The notes under the pieces are model-generated. The model was not told the DNA's origin, made no database searches, and saw only the letters and a list, made by a program, of their open reading frames with translations. This document shows positions 8,296 to 16,600 of a stretch of DNA of 64,000 nucleotides, in pieces (within the stretch, counting starts at the first letter, position 1; every line of letters begins with the position of its first letter). This DNA comes from an uncultured Lachnospiraceae bacterium (GTDB lineage: Bacteria > Bacillota > Clostridia > Lachnospirales > Lachnospiraceae). Location of the stretch: the NCBI GenBank assembly GCA_947631955.1, contig CANRNJ010000003.1, forward strand, positions 157,319 through 221,318, given 5' to 3'. Both the position numbers and the translations under genes were made by a program.

Positions 8296-9423
8296 CTACT
8301 GAGCGCCCTCACTTCCGGCAGGTTTCATCAGTTCCGTTATCCCAAGGCTGCCGTTTTCCGACTGATCAACGTCCAGACAGAGGGTGTCGTCCTGTTTGTT
8401 TTTCCATATGGAGCACTCGCCTATGGCGCTCATTTCTCTCCACAGAGAGAATTCCCCTTTGTCCGCCGTTCCGTCCCACTCTTTTACATTGCCCGTCAGA
8501 TCTACCGTATTCAGATACATATCTCCGTCGTAGAAACCGTTCACAAAACGGCCGACATAATTCTGCGGGATATTCTCGCTCGATTTTATCGCGGACACGT
8601 CTACATCGTAATGTTCCGCGCCTTTCCCGTTCGGCAGGTCGTTGGCCCAATCGCCCGCATAGCTGTGAGAGGTATAGATCCCCATCCGGTTTCTTTCGCT
8701 CTTTTCATTAATATAGAACCGGAACCATCTTCCGCCCCCGCTTTTTACTCCATCGTCCCAATCTCCGTAATAGTAGCTGTTATCCTCGTAGATCGCCAGA
8801 CCTCTGCCGTCCGGCTGTCCGGCCTGGTTGACATCCCCTATGTAGTAATACTGCCCTGTTCCGGTCAGTTCATTGGACAATTTGACATATCTTTTCAGAT
8901 GTGCCAGATCGCTTATCGCGGCATGATTATTATCGGCGAAATACGGAAGCGCTTCGTTCAGGATATACTCTTTGCTGTATGCCTCGCTGTTCTCGTCTTC
9001 CGCTTCGACTACGACCGCCTCTTTACCGCTGTCTGCCGCTGTCGGGACGTACTCCTCTTCATTCCCGGCTCCCGTTTCCGGTTCCGGAGCGCCCGGCACC
9101 GGCTCCAAAGCGGTATCGTCATTTTCCCGCGCATCGGCGTTCTCATTTTTCATTCTTTCTTCTATATCGACCGTTTCACCCGACAGCCCGGATACCTGAT
9201 CGTTCTCCTTCTGCTGCTGCGCATAGTCTGCGATGCTCTGCTGGAGTGCGCTGTCCCCATCCGCCGTTTTCTTACTGCGGCCGGGGATCAAAGCCAGCAG
9301 CGCGATAACGCAGACTAGGAGCACGACGATCCCGAACATGACCGACGTCATATAGGGTTTGTGCAGGAAATCCTGTATATCTTCCTTTTCATCCGTATGC
9401 TGGTCCTGTTTCATCGGACTCAT
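8296..9423 (-). CDS. MORN-repeat single-pass membrane protein
   Basis: A 375-aa protein starting MSPMKQDQ, with AAAGGTGAG 11 bases upstream; the open frame continues 15 codons further without a better site. One transmembrane helix at about residues 26-47 (VMFGIVVLLVCVIALLALIP) is followed by a Glu/Asp/Pro-rich linker. The C-terminal half contains MORN-like units such as GRGLAIYEDNSYYYGDWDDG, YAGDWANDLPNGKGAEHY and YVGRFVNGFYDGDMY. MORN repeats are beta-hairpin units used for membrane or protein contacts. Topology suggests the repeats lie outside the membrane. The biological role is unknown. It is 69 bp downstream of the Dabb gene. Confidence 0.8.
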   Translation of the reverse strand: MSPMKQDQHTDEKEDIQDFLHKPYMTSVMFGIVVLLVCVIALLALIPGRSKKTADGDSALQQSIADYAQQQKENDQVSGLSGETVDIEERMKNENADARENDDTALEPVPGAPEPETGAGNEEEYVPTAADSGKEAVVVEAEDENSEAYSKEYILNEALPYFADNNHAAISDLAHLKRYVKLSNELTGTGQYYYIGDVNQAGQPDGRGLAIYEDNSYYYGDWDDGVKSGGGRWFRFYINEKSERNRMGIYTSHSYAGDWANDLPNGKGAEHYDVDVSAIKSSENIPQNYVGRFVNGFYDGDMYLNTVDLTGNVKEWDGTADKGEFSLWREMSAIGECSIWKNKQDDTLCLDVDQSENGSLGITELMKPAGSEGAQ

Positions 9424-9492
9424 ATACCACCACTCACCTTTCTTCAAAAATATCGATCCGGTGTACATCCGGCCGGGGAGACCGTGCCGCGC

Positions 9493-9792
9493 TTATGCTT
9501 CGTAATCCAGACATGTCCTCTGCCCGGTCACCGAACGTATATACTCCGCGGCGGCAGTATGGGCAGGCGATGTCTGATATGCCTTCAGCGACGCCTCGTC
9601 CTCAAAGGCGGAGATCAGCCCGATATCCATATTGCTTGAAGGAAGCGGAGAGATCTCCACTTCCAGCGATACCACGCCGGACACCTGCTCTTTGACCGCT
9701 TCAAGTTCTTTCTTGATGCGCGCCGCCGCATCTTTTTTCTCCTGTTCCGTCAATTCTTCCTTAAAGTTCCATAATACGATATGCTTTACCAT
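9493..9792 (-). CDS. Dabb-domain (stress-responsive A/B barrel) protein
   Basis: A 99-aa protein beginning MVKHIVLWNFKE, the characteristic opening of the Dabb family of dimeric ferredoxin-like barrels, with the later DIGLISAFEDEASLKAYQ and a C-terminal HTAAAEYI segment. Members are small cytoplasmic proteins, some stress-induced; most have no known reaction. AGGAG lies ten bases before the ATG. The 190 bp between this gene and nfnB hold only a probable terminator and AT-rich sequence. Confidence 0.9.
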   Translation of the reverse strand: MVKHIVLWNFKEELTEQEKKDAAARIKKELEAVKEQVSGVVSLEVEISPLPSSNMDIGLISAFEDEASLKAYQTSPAHTAAAEYIRSVTGQRTCLDYEA

Positions 9793-9913
9793 CTGTTTTA
9801 TTCTCCTGTCATAATGATGATATTTTCAGAATACACGATATATGACCATCTTATTTAGAAATTATAATCGGTATTCCTTAATAAATTACTGGCTGAATTA
9901 TTAAGATTTATAT

Positions 9914-9945
9914 AAGAAAAGTCCGCCGTATCGACAGACTTTCTT
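9914..9945 (-). terminator. Probable terminator after nfnB
   Basis: An inverted repeat (AAGAAAGTCTG and CGGACTTTTCTT on the minus strand, one bulged base, 9-base loop) about 40 bases after the nfnB stop, ending in a T-rich arm. The T-tract beyond the stem is short. Confidence 0.5.
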
Positions 9946-9986
9946 ATCGTTTCTATATACCGGACCGTCCTCCGGCGTTTTCGATC

Positions 9987-11375
9987 TTATCTGGACAGAT
10001 ACTCGTCTATCCCTTTGGCGGCCGCTTTTCCTGCGCCCATTGCAAGGATCACGGTTGCGGCGCCTGTCACCGCATCGCCGCCGGCATACACGCCTTCCTT
10101 CGTCGTCTTACCGGCCTCTTCGTCCGCAACGATACAGTGATATTTATTGACCTCCAGCCCTTCCGTGGTGGAGGAGATAAGAGGATTGGGCGATGTCCCC
10201 AGCGACATAATGACCGTATCCACTTCCATGACAAATTCGGAACCCTCGATCACGACCGGCCGTCTTCTGCCGGAAGCGTCCGGCTCGCCGAGTTCCATCC
10301 GCACGCATTTGATGCCGGATACCCAGCCGTTTTCATCTTCAAGGATCTCTACCGGATTTGTCAAAAGATCAAAAATGATCCCTTCCTCTTTCGCATGATG
10401 CACTTCTTCCACACGCGCGGGAAGCTCTTCTTCGCTTCTTCTGTATACGATATGGACCTCTGCTCCAAGACGGAGAGCCGTCCGCGCGGCGTCCATCGCC
10501 ACATTGCCGCCGCCCACTACGGCGACCTTCTTTCCTCTCATGATCGGCGTGTTGGACTCTTCGTCGAAGGCTTTCATCAGATTGCTTCTGGTCAGATACT
10601 CGTTCGCGGAGAATACACCGTTCGCCTGTTCGCCCGGTATCCCCATAAATTTGGGGAGTCCTGCGCCAGAACCGATATAGACCGCCTCAAACCCTTCCTC
10701 TGTCAAAAGTTCGTCGATCGTAACGGACTTGCCTACCACAACGTTCGTTTCGATCTTGACGCCCAATGACCGTACATTCTCGATCTCCTTGGCAACCACA
10801 TCCTGCTTGGGAAGACGGAATTCGGGTATTCCATACACCAGAACGCCGCCCGGCTCGTGAAGCGCCTCAAAGATCGTTACGTCGTATCCCATCTTGGCGA
10901 GATCACCGGCACAGGTCAGTCCGGACGGGCCGGACCCGATAACGGCGACTTTTTTTCCTTTCTTCTCCTTGGCGCCTTCCGGGCGGATATCGTTCTCTCT
11001 CGCCCAGTCTGCGGCAAACCGCTCCAGTTTGCCGATAGAGATCGGCTCTCCCTTGATGCCGCGGATACATTTGCCCTCGCACTGGCTCTCCTGCGGGCAG
11101 ACACGGCCGCAGACCGCCGGAAGCGCCGAAGACTCGCTGATGATCTGATAGGCGGCCTCTATATCGCCGTCCTTTATCTTCTCGATAAATCCGGGTATAT
11201 TGATGGCTACCGGACAGCCTTTGATGCACTGTGCGTTCTTACAGTTGATGCAGCGCGAAGCCTCGCACATTGCTTCCTCTTTATTGTAGCCCAGACATAC
11301 CTCGTCAAAATTTGCCGCACGAACTTTCGCGTCCTGCTCACGGACAGGCACTTTCTTTAATACATCTGTTTGCAT
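9987..11375 (-). CDS. nfnB: NfnB-type large subunit of the NADH-dependent ferredoxin:NADP+ oxidoreductase
   Basis: A 462-aa flavoprotein of the glutamate-synthase small-subunit fold. The N-terminus carries two [4Fe-4S] cysteine sets (CEASRCINCKNAQCIKGCP and CGRVCPQESQCEGKC), followed by FAD-binding VAVIGSGPSGLTCAGDLAK at about 147-165 and NADPH-binding VAVVGGGNVAMDAARTALRL. On its own it could be read as a GltD-like subunit. Its pairing with nfnA, with the start ATG overlapping the nfnA stop (TAATG), instead indicates NfnAB, the soluble electron-bifurcating transhydrogenase that reduces two NADP+ with NADH and reduced ferredoxin. No glutamate synthase large subunit is nearby. A terminator-like hairpin follows. 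Confidence 0.87.
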   Translation of the reverse strand: MQTDVLKKVPVREQDAKVRAANFDEVCLGYNKEEAMCEASRCINCKNAQCIKGCPVAINIPGFIEKIKDGDIEAAYQIISESSALPAVCGRVCPQESQCEGKCIRGIKGEPISIGKLERFAADWARENDIRPEGAKEKKGKKVAVIGSGPSGLTCAGDLAKMGYDVTIFEALHEPGGVLVYGIPEFRLPKQDVVAKEIENVRSLGVKIETNVVVGKSVTIDELLTEEGFEAVYIGSGAGLPKFMGIPGEQANGVFSANEYLTRSNLMKAFDEESNTPIMRGKKVAVVGGGNVAMDAARTALRLGAEVHIVYRRSEEELPARVEEVHHAKEEGIIFDLLTNPVEILEDENGWVSGIKCVRMELGEPDASGRRRPVVIEGSEFVMEVDTVIMSLGTSPNPLISSTTEGLEVNKYHCIVADEEAGKTTKEGVYAGGDAVTGAATVILAMGAGKAAAKGIDEYLSR

Positions 11376-12265
11376 TAGTCATTACCTCCACAATTTCCGC
11401 ATCCTCCGTGATGGGTATTCCCCTCCTGCGCCTTCAGATATGCTCTTCCTTCTTTTGTCTTATAGATCTGCTGGCGTTTCATCGCCTGATCAAAATCCAC
11501 TTTATGCCCGTCAAATTCCGGTCCGTCCACACAGGCAAACTTCACTTCGCCGTCCACGGTCAACCGGCAGGCGCCGCACATTCCCGTTCCGTCCACCATG
11601 ATGGGATTCATGCTGACGGTCGTTGGCAGATCGTATTTCTGAGTGGTCAGACAGACAAATTTCATCATGATCATCGGGCCGATCGCTATGCACAGGTCAT
11701 AACTTTTCCCTTCCTCGGTGATCAGGTCGTCGATCACCTTCGTCACCATGCCGCTCCTGCCGTAGGAACCGTCATCGGTAGTGATGTAAAGATTGCCCGC
11801 CACCGCCTTCATTTCCTCTTCCATGATAAGCAGATCCTTCGTCTTGGCGCCGACGATCACATCGGCGTCCACGCCGCGCTCATGGAGCCATTTGACCTGC
11901 GGATAGACCGGGGCCGTTCCCAGTCCGCCCGCCACAAACAGTATTTTTCTGCTCTTTAAACTGTCAATGCTCTCCTTTACCAGTTCCGAAGGGCAGCCGA
12001 GCGGTCCGACAAAATCATGGAAATGATCGCCTGCCTTCAGATATTTCATCATCTCCGTCGCCGCGCCGACCACTTGAAAAACGATCGTGACCGTTCCGGC
12101 AGAGCGGTCATAATCACATATCGTCAAAGGGATCCTCTCGCCGTCCGCATCCGTTCTTACGATCACAAACTGTCCCGGCTGACAGGACTTTGCGGCCCTC
12201 GGCGCTTCAACGACCATCAGATATATGTTCGTTGTAAGTTCTTCGGCTTTTAAAATCTTGTACAT
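11375..12265 (-). CDS. nfnA: NfnA-type small subunit (FAD and [2Fe-2S]) of the ferredoxin:NADP+ oxidoreductase
   Basis: A 296-aa ferredoxin-NADP reductase-like protein. It has the FAD-binding PGQFVIVRTDADGERIPLTI, the nucleotide-binding VAGGLGTAPVYPQVKWLHE and a C-terminal [2Fe-2S] cluster CGAC...C (GTGMCGACRLTVDGEVKFAC). It also fits the 'sulfide dehydrogenase/dihydroorotate dehydrogenase electron-transfer' family, but partnership with the overlapping nfnB makes NfnA the better call. ATG 12265 has AGGAGG 11 bases upstream; a longer in-frame start at 12340 has no such site. The C-terminus is HHGGCGNCGG, an extra Cys/His cluster worth noting. A promoter is seen at 12362-12390. Confidence 0.87.
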   Translation of the reverse strand: MYKILKAEELTTNIYLMVVEAPRAAKSCQPGQFVIVRTDADGERIPLTICDYDRSAGTVTIVFQVVGAATEMMKYLKAGDHFHDFVGPLGCPSELVKESIDSLKSRKILFVAGGLGTAPVYPQVKWLHERGVDADVIVGAKTKDLLIMEEEMKAVAGNLYITTDDGSYGRSGMVTKVIDDLITEEGKSYDLCIAIGPMIMMKFVCLTTQKYDLPTTVSMNPIMVDGTGMCGACRLTVDGEVKFACVDGPEFDGHKVDFDQAMKRQQIYKTKEGRAYLKAQEGNTHHGGCGNCGGND

Positions 12266-12361
12266 TGCTGTTGATCCTCCTAAATTGATATCCCCATCCG
12301 CTTGTATCCTTATGCCCATGCGCTCCTTAACTATCCGCATGACGGCACATATACCTAGTTA

Positions 12362-12390
12362 ATGATATAGGAACTCTTATTTTTTTGCAA
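12362..12390 (-). promoter_or_regulatory. Probable nfnAB promoter
   Basis: TTGCAA (12385-12390) and TATCAT (12362-12367) on the minus strand, 17-base spacer, about 97 bp before nfnA. The match is imperfect; the leader would be about 90 nt. Confidence 0.5.
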
Positions 12391-12441
12391 CTGTTTTTCC
12401 ATCAATTACCTATCCTCAATTACCTGTCCTGCCCGCCGCGC

Positions 12442-13932
12442 TCACAGAAGTATGGCCATGAACCCGCCGTTATCGTCATATCCAAGCTGTGCCGCTTCCC
12501 CCGTATGGATATTCACAAGAAATACTTTGTCCGTGCGGTTTTTTAAGCCCGTGCCGTCGTCGTAATATTCGTTGACGGTATAGTAATCATCGGATTCCCC
12601 GATCCGCAGCACGGAACTGAACCGGTAACTCAAAATGCCGCTCTGGCGGCTGTTGTGACCTGCCGCATCTTCCAGATATCCGATCTCGACAAGGCGTTCG
12701 ATCAGCCCGGTAACCGCCTGCGAGGTTGGAATGGCATCCGACAGGGACAGCGTATAGGTCCTTGCGGTGATCTCGCTGGACACCCCTTCTTCGCTGATGT
12801 TGACAAACTTAAACAATGTCTTGCCGAGCGGCATCGGGATCGGCCCGGTATAAGGCACACTGTCCGCCGTCGGCTCCGACCCGTCCGTTGTGTAATAGGT
12901 GTCGCATCCCTCGATCTCGTCCACCACGATCATGGACGGTTCCGTGTATTCACCGCTGTATAATTCGATCTCCGGAGCGTTTGGTACGGGCAGACTGATG
13001 ATATAAGTCTTGCTGACGACCTCGCTCTCGATCCCGTAATCGTTGACAAAAAAGGCGCTGACCGTATATTCCCCCGACTCCAAAAACAGCGGCGCCGTAT
13101 AGACAGGGCTGTCCTTGGTCGGCGGCGTGCCATCCGTCGTATAATAAATGGTGCCCGCCGTATTGGAACTGAGTTTTAAAGGGATCACCTCGTCGTAGCT
13201 TCCCTCCACATAACTGAACTCCGGGACCAAAGCAAGATACCTCTGAAACATGTTGACGATCTCTGTTTCCGGGCAGTTTTTCAACAGTTCATTGATCTCC
13301 TGATACATACCCTGATTGGCGTAGATCGTTATGACTTTGTCATACGCTTCCACCAGATCCTCATACGGAAAATCTTCCCGTTCGATGATCCTGCTTAAGA
13401 CCTCGACGGCGCGGACATTGTCCTTCATCAGATAATAGTAATCCGCTTCCAGAAAAAGGAGCTGCGCTTCGTCCGGATAAGAGGCGTATGCGTCCTCCAG
13501 ACAGGCGACCGCCTCCTGATAAGATCCTTTTTCGGCATATTTTTTGGCCTTATCGATCCGATATTCCACCATTCCGGTATAATAAGCGTAAGCCCCGCCG
13601 GAGATCAGCGCAATGGCAGCAAAAATGATCAGACTGACGACCAGCCATCCTTTCCGCCCGTTCCTGCCCGGAGCGCTGCGCTTCTTCCGGTCGTTTTCCT
13701 TGTCCCGGTCCTGCTTCTTTTTCGAGTCCTGCTCCGTTTCCTGTACATCCGTTTGGGAAAAACCGTCGTCGGCAGTTCCGCCTTCCTGAAGCGCCGCAAG
13801 CGTTGAGAGGGTCTCCGTTATGCTGTTTTCAATTTCCGGTTCAAAGTCCGGTACGATCCGGATCTCTTCTCCGCACTGTTCGCAGATCAGATGCCCGTCT
13901 TCCAACTCATTACCGCAATTAGGGCACTTCAT
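12442..13932 (-). CDS. Zinc-ribbon membrane protein with TPR-like region and chitobiase-C-type repeats
   Basis: A 496-aa protein. The N-terminus is a classic zinc ribbon (CPNC and CEQC at about residues 3-6 and 17-20), followed by a charged linker and one transmembrane helix at about 94-117. Then come TPR-like helical repeats (KAKKYAEKGSYQEAVACLEDA, next unit DEAQLLFLEADYYYLMKD), placed outside the membrane. Two copies of an Ig-like chitobiase/beta-hexosaminidase C-terminal domain are marked by GTIYYTTDGTPPTKDSPVYT and CDTYYTTDGSEPTADSVPYT. The last part is beta-rich. It is 34 bp downstream of folD and probably co-transcribed with fhs-folD, though no metabolic link is obvious. No enzyme motif is visible; a cell-envelope sensing or adhesion role is only a guess. 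Confidence 0.85.
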   Translation of the reverse strand: MKCPNCGNELEDGHLICEQCGEEIRIVPDFEPEIENSITETLSTLAALQEGGTADDGFSQTDVQETEQDSKKKQDRDKENDRKKRSAPGRNGRKGWLVVSLIIFAAIALISGGAYAYYTGMVEYRIDKAKKYAEKGSYQEAVACLEDAYASYPDEAQLLFLEADYYYLMKDNVRAVEVLSRIIEREDFPYEDLVEAYDKVITIYANQGMYQEINELLKNCPETEIVNMFQRYLALVPEFSYVEGSYDEVIPLKLSSNTAGTIYYTTDGTPPTKDSPVYTAPLFLESGEYTVSAFFVNDYGIESEVVSKTYIISLPVPNAPEIELYSGEYTEPSMIVVDEIEGCDTYYTTDGSEPTADSVPYTGPIPMPLGKTLFKFVNISEEGVSSEITARTYTLSLSDAIPTSQAVTGLIERLVEIGYLEDAAGHNSRQSGILSYRFSSVLRIGESDDYYTVNEYYDDGTGLKNRTDKVFLVNIHTGEAAQLGYDDNGGFMAILL

Positions 13933-13966
13933 AAACCTCTGCCTTTCTATTCTGTCTGCGGTCCGC

Positions 13967-14809
13967 CTACTTCATGGAAGCAGACGCAACGCAGTTGTTC
14001 ATCAACATCGCTATCGTCATGGGGCCGACGCCTCCGGGCACGGGTGTAATGGCGCTGCATACCGGGGCGACATCATCGTAGTCCACATCCCCGCACATCT
14101 TCTTATCCTCATTGCGGTGGATCCCCACGTCGATCACTACGGCTCCTTCTTTCACATATTCCCTTGTTATCATTTTCGGCTTTCCGACGGCGACCACCAG
14201 AATATCCGCCCTTTTGGCCACTTCCCGGAGATTTTTGGTTTTGGAGTGCGCCACGGTGACGGTCGCGTTCTCCCGCAGAAGAAGAAGGGCCATCGGCTTA
14301 CCGACAATGTTGCTCCTGCCGATCACGACACATTCTTTTCCGGCGATCTCGATCCCGGAACGTTTCAAAAGCTGAATGATCCCCGACGGCGTACAGGACA
14401 CAAACCCCGGCTGGCCGATGCAGAGCGCGCCAACGTTCTGCGGATGGAAACCGTCCACATCCTTCTTGGGATCGATGGCGCGGATCACCGTGTCTTCATC
14501 GATATGGTCCGGCAGAGGCAGCTGTACAAGGATCCCGTTTACCTCCTTCTTGGCGTTCAGCTCTCCGATAAGGTCGAGCAGTTCCTCCTGCGTAGTTTCT
14601 TCGGGAAGCTCATAGGACAGCGAATCGATGCCGATGTATGCGCACGCTTTTTTCTTGTTTCCCACATATACGGAGGACGCCGGATCGTTTCCTACCTGAA
14701 CCACGGCAAGACAGATACGGATCCCCTCCGCCTTCATTTCTTCGACTTTTTCTTTCAATTCATCCTTGATAGCGCCGGAAATGGCTTTTCCGTCTATGAT
14801 CTGCGGCAT
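13967..14809 (-). CDS. folD: Bifunctional methylenetetrahydrofolate dehydrogenase/methenyltetrahydrofolate cyclohydrolase
   Basis: A 280-aa FolD. Catalytic YVGNKKKACAYIGI near residues 49-62, the PKKDVDGFHPQNVG signature and the NADP-binding VIGRSNIVGKPMALLLL are all present. It interconverts 5,10-methylene-, 5,10-methenyl- and 10-formyl-THF in the cytoplasm and works directly with the upstream formate-THF ligase. AGGAAAGGAG precedes the ATG at 14809, and 17 bp separate it from fhs. Confidence 0.97.
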   Translation of the reverse strand: MPQIIDGKAISGAIKDELKEKVEEMKAEGIRICLAVVQVGNDPASSVYVGNKKKACAYIGIDSLSYELPEETTQEELLDLIGELNAKKEVNGILVQLPLPDHIDEDTVIRAIDPKKDVDGFHPQNVGALCIGQPGFVSCTPSGIIQLLKRSGIEIAGKECVVIGRSNIVGKPMALLLLRENATVTVAHSKTKNLREVAKRADILVVAVGKPKMITREYVKEGAVVIDVGIHRNEDKKMCGDVDYDDVAPVCSAITPVPGGVGPMTIAMLMNNCVASASMK

Positions 14810-14826
14810 ATAAAAGATCTCCTTTC

Positions 14827-16509
14827 CTAAAACAAACCTGTGATAACACCGTCTTCATTTACATCTATCCCATAAGCCGCCGGTTTTTTAGGCAGCCCCG
14901 GCATCGTCATGACCGCGCCCGTAAGGACGACCACAAATCCCGCGCCTGCAGAAACATATACTTCTCTCACATTCAGCGTAAAGCCCGTCGGCCGTCCGAG
15001 AAGCGCCGGATCGTCCGAGAGCGAATACTGTGTCTTGGCCATGCAGACCGGCAGATGCCCGAATCCCAGATCTTCCAGTTTCTTAAGCTGTCTTTCCGCG
15101 GCCGGAGCATAGGACACACCGGCCGCCCCGTATATCTCACCCGCGACCGTTTCGATCTTCTGCTTCAGGAACAGATCATCCTCATACAGGAACCGGAAAT
15201 GGCTCTCCTTCGTCTCCAGAGTATCCAAAACCTTTTTCGCCAGTTCAATGCCGCCTTCCCCGCCTTTTTCCCATACTTGGGAAAGGGCAAACTCGCACCC
15301 TCTGTCCTGACAGAAACGACGGACGTATCCGATCTCCGCCTCCGTATCGGTGACAAAAGAGTTGAGCGTAACAACGATGGGAACCCCATATTTATGCAGA
15401 TTCTCTATGTGTTTCTCCAGATTGACGATCCCGGCCTGCAATGCCTCCATATTTTCTTCCGCCAGATCGTTCTTGTCCACCCCGCCGTTGTATTTCAGCG
15501 CGCGGACAGTGGCTACGAGCACCACCGCATCCGGCTCAAGGCCCCCTATGCGGCATTTGATGTCAAAAAATTTCTCTGCGCCCAGATCAGCCCCGAATCC
15601 GGCTTCCGTAATGACATAATCGGCCATTTTAAGAGCCGACCGGGTGGCCCGTATCGAGTTGCACCCGTGCGCAATGTTCGCAAAGGGTCCGCCGTGCACG
15701 ATCGCCGGTGTGTGCTCCAGTGTCTGGATCAGATTCGGTTTCATGGCGTCTTTCAGAAGGGCCGCCATCGCTCCCACCGCTTTGATATCCGATGCGGTGA
15801 CCGGTTTTCCGGAATAATCATAGGCGACGATGATCCTGCCGAGCCTTTCTTTCAGATCTTTCATATCCGCGGCAAGACAGAGGATCGCCATGATCTCGGA
15901 GGCCACCGTGATCACGAAATGATCTTCGCGCACGAAACCGTCCGTCTTTCCTCCCATGCCGATAACGATGTTGCGCAGCGCCCTGTCGTTCATGTCAAGG
16001 CAGCGTTTCCACACGATCTGACGAGGATCGATCCCCAGTTCATTGCCCTGCTGGATATGGTTGTCCAGAAGGGCCGCCAGAAGATTGTTTGCCGATGTGA
16101 TCGCATGAAAATCTCCCGTAAAGTGAAGATTCAGATCTTCCATCGGAACGACCTGCGCATACCCGCCTCCGGCCGCGCCGCCTTTGATGCCGAAACACGG
16201 TCCGAGGGACGGCTCTCTGAGGGCAATGACCGCCTTCCTGCCCAGTCTGCCAAACGCCTGTCCCAGTCCGACGCTCGTAGTCGTCTTGCCTTCTCCTGCC
16301 GGTGTGGGATTGATCGCCGTGACAAGGATCAGTTTTCCGTCGGGGCGGCCGCTGATCCGATCTATGTATTCGTCGGAGATCTTCGCCTTGTATCTTCCGT
16401 ATAGTTCCAGATCATCCGGTCCGATCCCGATTTTGTCCGCCACATCCACAATATTGTCCAACACCGCTTCCTGTGCTATCTCGATATCCGTTTTCAAGCC
16501 TTTGTCCAT
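14827..16509 (-). CDS. fhs: Formate-tetrahydrofolate ligase
   Basis: A 560-aa enzyme that makes 10-formyl-THF from formate, THF and ATP. Visible marks are the P-loop-like [18 protein letters not shown] near residues 67-84, [20 protein letters not shown] and [19 protein letters not shown]. Length is normal for clostridial enzymes. In acetogens it feeds the methyl branch of the Wood-Ljungdahl pathway; here it forms an operon with folD, but no other pathway genes are in the window, so one-carbon supply for purines is equally likely. The SD-like AAAGG directly abuts the ATG at 16509, so a start a few codons later (TTG) is possible. Confidence 0.97.
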   Translation of the reverse strand: MDKGLKTDIEIAQEAVLDNIVDVADKIGIGPDDLELYGRYKAKISDEYIDRISGRPDGKLILVTAINPTPAGEGKTTTSVGLGQAFGRLGRKAVIALREPSLGPCFGIKGGAAGGGYAQVVPMEDLNLHFTGDFHAITSANNLLAALLDNHIQQGNELGIDPRQIVWKRCLDMNDRALRNIVIGMGGKTDGFVREDHFVITVASEIMAILCLAADMKDLKERLGRIIVAYDYSGKPVTASDIKAVGAMAALLKDAMKPNLIQTLEHTPAIVHGGPFANIAHGCNSIRATRSALKMADYVITEAGFGADLGAEKFFDIKCRIGGLEPDAVVLVATVRALKYNGGVDKNDLAEENMEALQAGIVNLEKHIENLHKYGVPIVVTLNSFVTDTEAEIGYVRRFCQDRGCEFALSQVWEKGGEGGIELAKKVLDTLETKESHFRFLYEDDLFLKQKIETVAGEIYGAAGVSYAPAAERQLKKLEDLGFGHLPVCMAKTQYSLSDDPALLGRPTGFTLNVREVYVSAGAGFVVVLTGAVMTMPGLPKKPAAYGIDVNEDGVITGLF

Positions 16510-16600
16510 CCTTTCCGTCCCTGCACTCCGGGCTTATCCCAGCACCCTGTTACACTCTGTCCCGCGGCATCCTGCCACAGTGCGCCCGCCGCGCGCTATC

